Part shown: piece by piece, positions 1 through 5,840 of the stretch
Layout of the letters: every line of letters starts with the position of its first letter
Position numbering within the stretch: position 1 is the first letter of the stretch
From: an uncultured Eubacteriales bacterium
GTDB taxonomy: Bacteria > Bacillota > Clostridia > Oscillospirales > UBA644
Reading direction: 5' to 3'
NCBI GenBank assembly: GCA_934481505.1
Contig: CAKSPP010000014.1
Coordinates: 1 to 15,372, forward strand
DNA length: 15,372 nucleotides
Position numbers and translations under genes: made by a program
The notes under the pieces: generated by a model
What the model saw: the letters and a program-made list of their open reading frames with translations, nothing else
Databases searched by the model: none
What the model was told of the DNA's origin: nothing

Positions 1-189
1 GACCGGATGGCGCAGCTTAAATCGGCGGCGGAGAAGAAGGCTTCGCCACTGCTGGCGCTGATATTCTTCGTGCTGGAAAATCTGTATATAGAAAAATTTG
101 CACAAAACAGCAAAGAAAGCCACCGCCAGAACTACTCTGACGATAGCCATTTTCTTATTCGTTGTCATTGGGGAGCGTTTTATGGGCAT
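1..189 (-). CDS. Class B penicillin-binding protein (FtsI/PbpB/SpoVD type), N-terminal fragment
   Basis: This is the first 63 codons of a protein that runs off the left edge of the window. It starts at an ATG with GGAG seven bases upstream. A short basic N-terminus (MPIKRSPM...NKK) is followed by one hydrophobic segment at about residues 15-36 (MAIVRVVLAVAFF) and then YIQIFQHEEY, which resembles the segment just after the membrane anchor in septal transpeptidases ('QxxxGExY'). The catalytic domain is outside the window. Position directly after ftsL is the usual place of ftsI/pbpB or spoVD in Firmicutes, so the role is inferred to be septal or spore peptidoglycan cross-linking. The last 15 residues are very arginine-rich, which is unusual for this segment; a frameshift near the edge cannot be excluded. 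I cannot choose between the division and the sporulation paralogue. Confidence 0.7.
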   Translation of the reverse strand, partial: MPIKRSPMTTNKKMAIVRVVLAVAFFAVLCKFFYIQIFQHEEYQRQQWRSLLLRRRFKLRHPV

Positions 190-213
190 CTTTTTTCTCC
201 GTTTAATATACAC

Positions 214-250
214 AAAAGGATAGGAATCGAAAAAGACTCCTATCTCTTTT
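214..250 (-). terminator. Hairpin between ftsL and the PBP gene (terminator-like, possible attenuator)
   Basis: A long near-perfect inverted repeat fills the gap between ftsL and the PBP gene. The core arms are GATAGGAATC (219-228) and GACTCCTATC (235-244), fully paired if one G-U is allowed, with a six-base loop. AAAAG (214-218) and CTTTT (246-250) extend the stem past one bulged base. On the minus strand the stem is followed by only a short T run and the PBP ribosome binding site comes soon after, so it looks more like a partial terminator or a processing/stabilising hairpin than a full stop. The structure is visible; its function is inferred. Confidence 0.6.
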
Positions 251-260
251 TATGTCTGAA

Positions 261-644
261 TTATCTGAAATATTCTGCAATTACCGAGAATGTGTTCGCT
301 ATTCCCGAAAGGAAACCGCCGTTTGAATCGTCTTTCACGACGACGAAATTGCTTTCCGCATGTTTAAGAACATATTCAACCTGATAATTTGCAAGCTTTT
401 TCATGTTGAGGTTCTCGGAAACATAATCTTCGACAGCTTTATAATTCACATTGCTTTTATATTCTATAAGAAGACGTTTTCCCCTGTTGACCTCTTCTTC
501 AAGCTCGGAAGTAAGCTGCCTTACTTCATAATTCTTTTCGTATTGGGTTATGTAGCACGGAACGTTGAGAGCCGACACGAAAATAATCAGTGCCGACAAA
601 AGCACGGTAAGTCTGCCGTATGTTCTCTTTTTTTCTTTTTTCAT
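261..644 (-). CDS. ftsL: Cell division protein FtsL (septum formation initiator family)
   Basis: This is a 127-residue bitopic membrane protein. It has a very basic N-terminus (MKKEKKRTYGR), one transmembrane helix at about residues 12-30 (LTVLLSALIIFVSALNV) and an extracytoplasmic region rich in E, K, L and N (about residues 38-90, QLTSELEEEVNRGKRLL) expected to form a coiled coil, as in FtsL/DivIC proteins that recruit the septal PBP-FtsW complex. The start is the ATG with GGAG eight bases upstream; the open frame extends further, but that would overlap rsmH. The tail after residue 105 (GGFLSGIANTFSVIAEYF) is hydrophobic and could be an amphipathic helix. FtsL is poorly conserved in sequence, so the call rests on topology, size and the position 16 bases after rsmH and before a PBP gene. 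Confidence 0.85.
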   Translation of the reverse strand: MKKEKKRTYGRLTVLLSALIIFVSALNVPCYITQYEKNYEVRQLTSELEEEVNRGKRLLIEYKSNVNYKAVEDYVSENLNMKKLANYQVEYVLKHAESNFVVVKDDSNGGFLSGIANTFSVIAEYFR

Positions 645-660
645 TTTCGCATCTCCTCTC

Positions 661-1620
661 CTAAAATATTTGTCTTCTGCCGTCATCTTCGGTTTGTTTT
701 TCGAAAACGCGGAGTTTTGCACTGCGGGACCGCGGATTTTCGGAAAGTTCCTTTTCCCCTGCGGTGATTACTTTACCGACGACATGACCGTAAGACTTTT
801 TGCCGCATACGCAGACCGGGAATTCCGGAGGGCAGGTACACGGTTTCTGAAATTTCGAAAACGCGTTTTTTACTATTCTGTCTTCAAGCGAATGGAAAGT
901 GATAACGGCGAGCCTTCCGCCATTTTGCATATACGGAAGAATGTTTTCAAGAAGAGACGAGATTTGTGTAAGCTCGCCGTTTACTTCTATCCTGATTGCC
1001 TGAAATACCCTTTTTGCAGGGTGCTGTTTTTCTTTCAATGCCGAATAAGGCATCGCACTTTTTATGATTTCGACGAGTTCCCCCGTCGTTTCGATTTTTT
1101 TGTTTTCTCATTCTTTGCAGATCGCGGCGGCGATTTTTCTCGAATATTTTTCTTCGCCGTATTCAAAAAAGATTTTCGAGAGCCTGTCCGCGGAATATTC
1201 GTTGACTACATTTTCGGCGGAAAACGCGTTTTCGCTGTCCATTCTCATATCAAGAGGGGCGTTGTGCATATACGAAAAGCCGCGGGAAGCGTCGTCAAGC
1301 TGATGCGAAGACACGCCGAGATCGGCAAGAATTCCGTCGGCAAAAATCCCTTTTTCTTTGAGAATTTCGGGAATATTCGCGAATTCCGAATGGATTATTT
1401 CTATATTTTTATCTGAATTTTCAAATCTTTTTTTACAGGCGGCAATCGCCTCTTCGTCGCGGTCAACGCAGATAAGCCTGCCTTCTTTCGAAAGCTTTTC
1501 GGCAATTGCAGCGGAATGGTTTCCTCCGCCCGCGGTACCGTCGACATAGATGCCGTCGGGGTTTATGTTGAGTGCTTCTATCGTTTCGTCAAGAAGAACG
1601 GGTATATGTGAAAATTCCAT
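661..1620 (-). pseudogene. rsmH: 16S rRNA (cytosine(1402)-N4)-methyltransferase RsmH (MraW), interrupted by an in-frame TGA
   Basis: RsmH uses S-adenosylmethionine to methylate N4 of C1402 in the ribosomal P site. The frame has 319 codons before the final TAG, close to the usual 310 or so. The SAM-binding motif VDGTAGGGNHS, the acidic CVDRDEEA strand, ADLGVSSHQLDDASRGFS and, after the interruption, HPAKRVFQAIRIEVN and FHSLEDRIVK are all present and match the family well. Codon 171 is TGA (1110 down to 1108), in the segment AICKE-stop-ENKKIETTGELVE; in the Bacillus subtilis protein, as I recall it, the corresponding residue is arginine, so one C-to-T change (CGA to TGA) explains it. Both halves stay in one frame. 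An ATG at 1053-1051 could restart the second half. The 5' end is well formed: ATG with AGGTGA, the mraZ stop TAG lying inside that ribosome binding site. This is either a recent nonsense mutation, a sequence error, or a readthrough site. Confidence 0.93.
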
Positions 1621-1628
1621 ATCTTCAC

Positions 1629-2075
1629 CTAAAAGCGGAAGCCGTTTTTCGAAAGTGCTTCACGCATAGCGTCTCGCGACGCTTCGGTAACGGTATTTCT
1701 TTCCTTCCATCTTGCCGTATCCCATATATTGAGGAATTTGCCGAGACCGACGACCGACACTTCTTTTGTAAGATGAGCTTCTTCTCTTAAATTTGCGGGA
1801 ATAGCTATTCTCCCCTGTCCGTCGATATCCGAATAGGTGGCGTTTGCGACGAAATATTCGGTTATCATGGAGGCTTCGGCAAAGGACTGCTCGGAAATTC
1901 CCTCCAAGAACTTGTCCCATTCGTCTTCGGGCATAACCATAAGGCAGTCATACATACCTCTGGTGATTACAACAGTCTTGCTTTCGGGCGAAAACTGTTC
2001 GCGGTGTTTTACGGGCAAGAACATTCTTCCTTTTGCGTCGAGCGTATGCTGGAAATTTCCGACGAAACGGTACAA
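1629..2075 (-). CDS. mraZ: Division/cell wall cluster transcriptional regulator MraZ
   Basis: MraZ is a ring-forming DNA-binding protein with two AbrB-like (SpoVT/AbrB fold) domains; it represses its own dcw operon through repeats in the promoter region. The protein shows both family repeats: HTLDAKGRMFLPVKHRE near residue 10 and SDIDGQGRIAIPANLRE near residue 84, plus the linking RGMYDCLMVMPEDEW. I chose the TTG at 2075-2073, giving MYRFVGNFQHTLD, because it aligns with the family N-terminus and has AGGTGAG just upstream; an upstream ATG in the same frame at 2177 lies on the promoter and would translate through the operator. Length 148 residues, near the usual 143. rsmH starts eight bases after its stop. 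Confidence 0.95.
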   Translation of the reverse strand: MYRFVGNFQHTLDAKGRMFLPVKHREQFSPESKTVVITRGMYDCLMVMPEDEWDKFLEGISEQSFAEASMITEYFVANATYSDIDGQGRIAIPANLREEAHLTKEVSVVGLGKFLNIWDTARWKERNTVTEASRDAMREALSKNGFRF

Positions 2076-2099
2076 TATTCTCACCTGCCTTTCAAAATT

Positions 2100-2140
2100 A
2101 CACCACTTTACACCACATTGGTGATACTTTAACCCACTTT
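2100..2140 (-). promoter_or_regulatory. MraZ operator: array of four AAAGTG-type direct repeats
   Basis: Between the promoter and the mraZ start lie four direct repeats in the mraZ direction, each about ten bases: AAAGTGGGTT (2140-2131), AAAGTATCAC (2130-2121), AATGTGGTGT (2119-2110) and AAAGTGGTGT (2109-2100). MraZ is known to bind arrays of short repeats with a GTGG/TGGG core, one helical turn apart, in front of its own operon; AAAGTG-type repeats are described in Mollicutes. The second unit is the weakest. The position just downstream of the predicted transcription start suits repression. Binding itself is inferred. Confidence 0.85.
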
Positions 2141-2148
2141 GCTCCATT

Positions 2149-2177
2149 ATGATAACATAATTAAACCGACAAGTCAA
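2149..2177 (-). promoter_or_regulatory. Sigma-A type promoter of the dcw cluster (mraZ)
   Basis: On the minus strand, TTGACT (2177-2172) and TATCAT (2154-2149) are separated by 17 bases. The start of transcription is predicted near 2142, immediately before the MraZ repeats. Confidence 0.75.
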
Positions 2178-2277
2178 TAGGTATTTGCAAAAAATTTTGC
2201 AATTTCGGAATTTTTTTTGTCAAATTTTGCCTTTCGCGAATTATCGGGACAATATTTCGAATATTTGAGTGTTTCTA

Positions 2278-2306
2278 TTGAAAAAAACGGCAAAATAATG
2301 TATAAT
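2278..2306 (+). promoter_or_regulatory. Sigma-A type promoter of a small RNA upstream of polA
   Basis: TTGAAA (2278-2283) and a perfect TATAAT (2301-2306) are separated by exactly 17 bases. The predicted start is near 2311-2314. It lies about 200 bases before polA and directly ahead of a structured segment with its own terminator, so it appears to serve a short RNA rather than polA. Confidence 0.75.
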
Positions 2307-2310
2307 AGGA

Positions 2311-2420
2311 GCAGGAAGTCTTGCTTCGCAATCCTTCACGGCTGCCGCCTTTCCGTGCCACGCACGATGCTCCTATTGATGGCCTCAAAAAAAATGTCCG
2401 TGCAAGCACACATTTTTTCT
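2311..2420 (+). ncRNA. Putative structured small RNA of unknown family, upstream of polA
   Basis: A consensus promoter and an intrinsic terminator bracket about 110 bases with no convincing reading frame. The DNA can form a closing stem, AATAGGAGCA (2304-2313) with TGCTCCTATT (2368-2377); depending on the start, only its inner part is transcribed. Inside lie a hairpin with stem TTGC/GCAA (2321-2331) flanked by GGA/TCC, and a second with CACGG (2337-2341) and CCGTG (2353-2357); CGTGC/GCACG (2354-2366) is an alternative pairing. It lacks the conserved SRP RNA apical motif, tRNA T-arm and tmRNA features. It could be a regulatory RNA or a leader of polA; the terminator argues for a separate RNA. 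Family and function are unknown to me. Confidence 0.55.
2387..2420 (+). terminator. Intrinsic terminator of the small RNA
   Basis: The arms AAAAAATGT (2389-2397) and ACATTTTTT (2410-2418) are extended by GTG/CAC (2400-2402 and 2407-2409) around a CAAG loop, with a two-base CC bulge on the left arm. A run of six T follows. The A and T runs on the two sides allow it to work in both directions. Confidence 0.65.
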
Positions 2421-2510
2421 CGTGGTAAAATGACGGCAGGAAATCTTTCAGAATAACTCTGAAATACAAATCGCTTATTTTTCGATATATTTATATAGGT
2501 TTGGTGGATT

Positions 2511-4979
2511 ATGAAATTTTTGGTTATAGACGGAAACAGCATATTAAACCGCAGCTTTTACGGGATAAGAGAACTGAAAAGCTCAAAAGGCGTTCCGACA
2601 AACGCCGTATACGGTTTTTTCAATATCTTAAACAAGCATATCGAAGAAGAAAAACCCGATAAAATAGCCGTCGCTTTCGACTTAAAAGAAAAGACCCACC
2701 GACATAAAATGTACGACGGGTATAAGGCGACGCGTTCGGCAACACCCGAAGATCTGCTCACGCAGTTTCCGATAACAAAAGACATATTGCGAGCTATGGG
2801 AATTGCAGTCCTTGAAAAACCGGGCATTGAAGCGGACGATATTATCGGAATAATAAGCAAATACTGCGACGAGCACGGAGACAACTGCGTTATCGTCACG
2901 GGAGACCGCGACTCTTTCCAGCTTATAAGCGACAATACCGTCGTAAAACTTGCGACAAACAAGCAGGATATTATTTTCAATAAAGAAACTCTCAAAGAAA
3001 AATACGGGCTTAAACCCGAAAGAATGACAGACCTTAAAGCCCTTATGGGAGACAGCAGCGACAATATTCCCGGAATAAAGGGAGTCGGTGAAAAAACGGC
3101 ACTTTCGCTTCTTGAAAAATATCAGACACTCGACGGAATTTACGAACATTCAGACGAAATCAAAGGCAGCCTCGGCGAAAAGGTAAGAAACGGAAAAGAA
3201 AGTGCGTATTTGAGCCTTGAACTCGGAAAAATTCTGCGTTACGGCGATATAGGAACGGATATCGACAAAATCGAGCCGCCCCACCCCGACACAAAAAGGC
3301 TTTCGGAAATCTTTTCCGAGCTTGAACTCCGAAGCCTCGCGAAAAAATATTCGGCAGAGGAAGAGGAAAACCCGACTCAGACAGAAACGGAAATTTCCGA
3401 CGAACCGACCGATTTTTTTGCGGCTGACAAAACTTTTTCGATAATCGAAGATAACGGCGTATATCTTATTTCCGACGGAAAGACAGTTTGCCGCCTTTCC
3501 GATTTTTCAAATCTTGACGGCAAAAAAGTAATCGCTCACGGCTCAAAAAAGCTCTACCTTAAAGCGATTGAAGAAAATATTACCGTAAACATTGTTTTCG
3601 ACACTTTGCTTGCGGCGTATATCTTAAACCCGTCCGAAACCAATTATTCGGCGGACAGGCTTTTTGCCGAATTTCTTTCCGAAAACCGCAACTCGGCAGG
3701 CGTTGTTCTCGGGCTGCAAAAACTCGCGGACAAAATAAAAGCAAAACTCGAAGAAAACGGCGAAATGTCGGTCTTTTCCGAGATAGAAATGCCTCTTTCT
3801 TCGGTTCTTGCCGAAATGGAGCATATCGGGTTTAAGGCGGACAGAAATTTCATTGAAGAATTCGGAAAAAGCATCGATTCGGAAATTTCCGCCGCGGAAG
3901 AAGAAATTTACAGATTTGCAGGAAAAGAATTCAATATAAATTCGACAAAGCAGCTCGGGATAGTCCTCTTTGAAGAACTGTTTCTCCCCTGCCGCAAAAA
4001 AACGAAAACCGGTTATTCGACCGACAACGAAGTTCTTGAATCTCTCGCAGGATTTCACCCGATAATCGACAATATCATAATTTACAGAAAGCTGACAAAA
4101 TTAAAATCAACATATGTCGATGGGCTTATCAAAACCATTGCCGACGACGGAAGAATTCATTCAAAATTCACCCAAACAGTAACCCAGACCGGCAGAATAA
4201 GCAGTATCGAACCGAACTTGCAGAATATTCCCGTCCGAACCGAACTCGGAAGGCAGCTTCGCAAAGCGTTTATCGCCGAGGACGGAAACCTGCTTATCGA
4301 CGCCGACTATTCGCAGATCGAGCTGCGGCTCCTTGCCCATATTTCGGGCGACGAAACAATGAAAAAAGCTTTCTGCGACGGGGTTGACATTCACACCGTA
4401 ACAGCTTCCGAAATTTTCGGGTTACCGACGGAAATGGTAACAGCCGAAATGCGTAGCAGAGCAAAGACCGTAAACTTCGGAATAGTCTACGGAATCGGCG
4501 AATTTTCCCTTTCAAAAGATTTGAAAATTCCGAGAAAAGAAGCCAAAAGATATATAGAAAGCTATCTTGCGACCTATTCCGGGGTTGACAGATATATGAA
4601 AGAAGTCGTAGAAAAAGCGGAGACTTCTGGATATGTCGAAACGCTTTTCGGAAGACGGAGATATGTTCCCGAACTGTTTTCGAAAAACAAACAGATTCAG
4701 GCGTTCGGGCACCGCGTCTGCCGAAATACCCCGATACAGGGGACGGCTGCCGACCTTATAAAACTCGCGATGATAAGAGTTTTTGACAAACTCAAAAAAG
4801 AAATTCCCGAAGCAAAACTTATTTTACAGGTTCACGACGAACTCATTGTCGAAGCCCCCGAAGAGAAAGCAAAAGCGGCGGCTGAAATTCTGAAAACCGA
4901 AATGGAGAACGTCGCAAACCTTTCCGTTCCGCTCATCGCCGATGTCGGAATCGGAAAAACATGGTACGAGGCACACTGA
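2511..4979 (+). CDS. polA: DNA polymerase I (PolA)
   Basis: This 822-residue enzyme fills gaps and removes primers in repair and lagging-strand synthesis. The N-terminal 5'-3' exonuclease (about residues 1-280) keeps its metal ligands: D7 in VIDGN, EADD (107-110), TGDRD (130-134) and GDSSDN (180-185). The middle domain (about 310-440) has the 3'-5' exonuclease fold outline (FDTLLAAYILNP) but lacks the first DxE motif, has GSKKLY where NxKxD is expected and lacks YxxxD, so proofreading is predicted to be absent, as in Bacillus and Thermus enzymes. The polymerase domain is intact: motif A DADYSQIELR (597-606), O-helix RSRAKTVNFGIVYG (from 648; Phe at the E. coli 762 position) and motif C QVHDE (773-777). 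The ATG has GGTGG close upstream. Its TGA overlaps the next ATG by one base (TGATG), suggesting translational coupling. Confidence 0.97.
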   Translation: MKFLVIDGNSILNRSFYGIRELKSSKGVPTNAVYGFFNILNKHIEEEKPDKIAVAFDLKEKTHRHKMYDGYKATRSATPEDLLTQFPITKDILRAMGIAVLEKPGIEADDIIGIISKYCDEHGDNCVIVTGDRDSFQLISDNTVVKLATNKQDIIFNKETLKEKYGLKPERMTDLKALMGDSSDNIPGIKGVGEKTALSLLEKYQTLDGIYEHSDEIKGSLGEKVRNGKESAYLSLELGKILRYGDIGTDIDKIEPPHPDTKRLSEIFSELELRSLAKKYSAEEEENPTQTETEISDEPTDFFAADKTFSIIEDNGVYLISDGKTVCRLSDFSNLDGKKVIAHGSKKLYLKAIEENITVNIVFDTLLAAYILNPSETNYSADRLFAEFLSENRNSAGVVLGLQKLADKIKAKLEENGEMSVFSEIEMPLSSVLAEMEHIGFKADRNFIEEFGKSIDSEISAAEEEIYRFAGKEFNINSTKQLGIVLFEELFLPCRKKTKTGYSTDNEVLESLAGFHPIIDNIIIYRKLTKLKSTYVDGLIKTIADDGRIHSKFTQTVTQTGRISSIEPNLQNIPVRTELGRQLRKAFIAEDGNLLIDADYSQIELRLLAHISGDETMKKAFCDGVDIHTVTASEIFGLPTEMVTAEMRSRAKTVNFGIVYGIGEFSLSKDLKIPRKEAKRYIESYLATYSGVDRYMKEVVEKAETSGYVETLFGRRRYVPELFSKNKQIQAFGHRVCRNTPIQGTAADLIKLAMIRVFDKLKKEIPEAKLILQVHDELIVEAPEEKAKAAAEILKTEMENVANLSVPLIADVGIGKTWYEAH

Positions 4980-5416
4980 TGAAAATATTATTCGTTTGCA
5001 CCGGCAACACCTGCCGGAGTCCTATGGCAGAGGCTTTTGCAAAAAAAGAAGCCGAAAAAAGAAAACTTAATATAACGGCGGAAAGTGCCGGCATTATGAC
5101 TGCTGACGGACTTCCCGCATCCGAAAACGCCGTTGCGGCATTAAAAAAAGAAGATATCGACCTTTCGACTTTCAAGTCGTCACGTCTCACAAAAGAAAAG
5201 GCTGAAAATGCGGACTTAATTCTCACAATGACCGAAGAACAATGCCTTTTTCTGAGGTCGGCTTTCCCCGATAAAAAAGTTTTCTGCCTTAAAAATTCGG
5301 ATATTTCCGATCCTTACGGAAAAAGTCTTTCTGAATATGAAAAATGTGCCGAGGAGATAAAAACGGCGGTAAAAGCCGTCTTTGACAAGCTTGAAAATGA
5401 CAGAAAAAGCAACTGA
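4979..5416 (+). CDS. ywlE: Low-molecular-weight phosphatase, YwlE-type (predicted protein-arginine phosphatase)
   Basis: The 145-residue protein begins MKILFVCTGNTCRSPMAEAF, the P-loop CX5R signature with catalytic C7 and R13, and carries the general-acid loop SDPYGKS in the C-terminal third. It belongs to the low-molecular-weight tyrosine phosphatase fold. In Bacillus subtilis YwlE the same CTGNTCRS loop with threonine at position 11 selects phosphoarginine over phosphotyrosine; this protein has Thr at the same place, so arginine phosphatase activity is inferred. Such enzymes reverse McsB-type arginine phosphorylation; no mcsB lies in this window. I use the ATG at 4979, which overlaps the polA stop; an in-frame ATG 18 bases upstream lies within polA and gives a poorer N-terminus. 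It overlaps rimI by 20 bases. Confidence 0.85.
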   Translation: MKILFVCTGNTCRSPMAEAFAKKEAEKRKLNITAESAGIMTADGLPASENAVAALKKEDIDLSTFKSSRLTKEKAENADLILTMTEEQCLFLRSAFPDKKVFCLKNSDISDPYGKSLSEYEKCAEEIKTAVKAVFDKLENDRKSN

Positions 5417-5840
5417 CGCCGATATAAAAAATATCGCCGAAAACGAAAAAAGCTCTTTTTCGATACCTCTGTCCGAAAAAGAACTTTATGAAATGTTGAA
5501 AAATCCGCTTTACCGCATAATTACGGCAAAAGACAGAGACGAATATGCAGGCCACGCAGTTTTTCTTATAACCGGAGGCGTTGCCGAAATAGTTTCGGTG
5601 GCAGTATCCGAAGACAAAAGAAATCACGGGTTCGGGCAGGCTCTTATCGAAAAAATCAAGAGTATCAGCGAAGAAGAAAGCATTTCAGAAATTCTTCTTG
5701 AAGTCCGAATTTCGAACGCTGCCGCAATCTCGCTTTATGAAAAACAGGGATTCGAAAAAATCGCACAACGGCGGCATTTTTACGAAAAACCAGACGAAGA
5801 CGCCTACACTATGAAATACGAATTGGAGAAATTTGAATGA
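5397..5840 (+). CDS. rimI: Ribosomal protein S18-alanine N-acetyltransferase RimI (GNAT family)
   Basis: This is a 147-residue GNAT acetyltransferase. The acetyl-CoA loop is VSVAVSEDKRNHGFGQAL (about residues 63-80), and the C-terminal half has the RimI hallmarks EVRISNAAAISLYEKQGF and RRHFYEKPDEDAYTM. RimI acetylates the N-terminal alanine of ribosomal protein S18; homologues may act on other substrates. The start ATG at 5397 is inside the phosphatase gene, in a different frame, and no strong ribosome binding site is visible, so coupling to the upstream gene is likely. Its TGA overlaps the tsaD ATG (ATGA). A rimI-tsaD pair is typical; the usual tsaE and tsaB partners are not adjacent here. 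Confidence 0.9.
   Translation: MTEKATDADIKNIAENEKSSFSIPLSEKELYEMLKNPLYRIITAKDRDEYAGHAVFLITGGVAEIVSVAVSEDKRNHGFGQALIEKIKSISEEESISEILLEVRISNAAAISLYEKQGFEKIAQRRHFYEKPDEDAYTMKYELEKFE

Noticed and set aside
1108..1110. TGA decoded as tryptophan, glycine or selenocysteine
   Set aside because: Many genes in the window end at TGA, the aligned residue appears to be arginine, and no SECIS-like hairpin was evident after the codon.
565..1416. A 283-codon plus-strand open frame opposite rsmH
   Set aside because: It is a shadow of rsmH: no family features, very rich in F, R and K, and the opposite strand encodes clear RsmH motifs.
2177..2177. Upstream ATG start for mraZ giving a 182-residue protein
   Set aside because: It would begin inside the -35 box and translate through the operator; the TTG at 2075 has an excellent ribosome binding site and matches the family N-terminus.
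2307..2374. tRNA-like 7-bp closing stem (AGGAGCA with TGCTCCT)
   Set aside because: The enclosed length is too short, there is no T-arm GGTTCGA-type sequence, and no usable anticodon arm.
2304..2420. Signal recognition particle (4.5S/scRNA) RNA on either strand
   Set aside because: The invariant GUCAGG...GGAAGCAGC apical motif is missing. The minus strand has a GGAAAGGCGGCAGCC segment that only superficially resembles it.
2446..2464. Small palindrome TTTCAGA/TCTGAAA before polA as a second terminator
   Set aside because: Weak AT-rich stem with no T run; probably chance.
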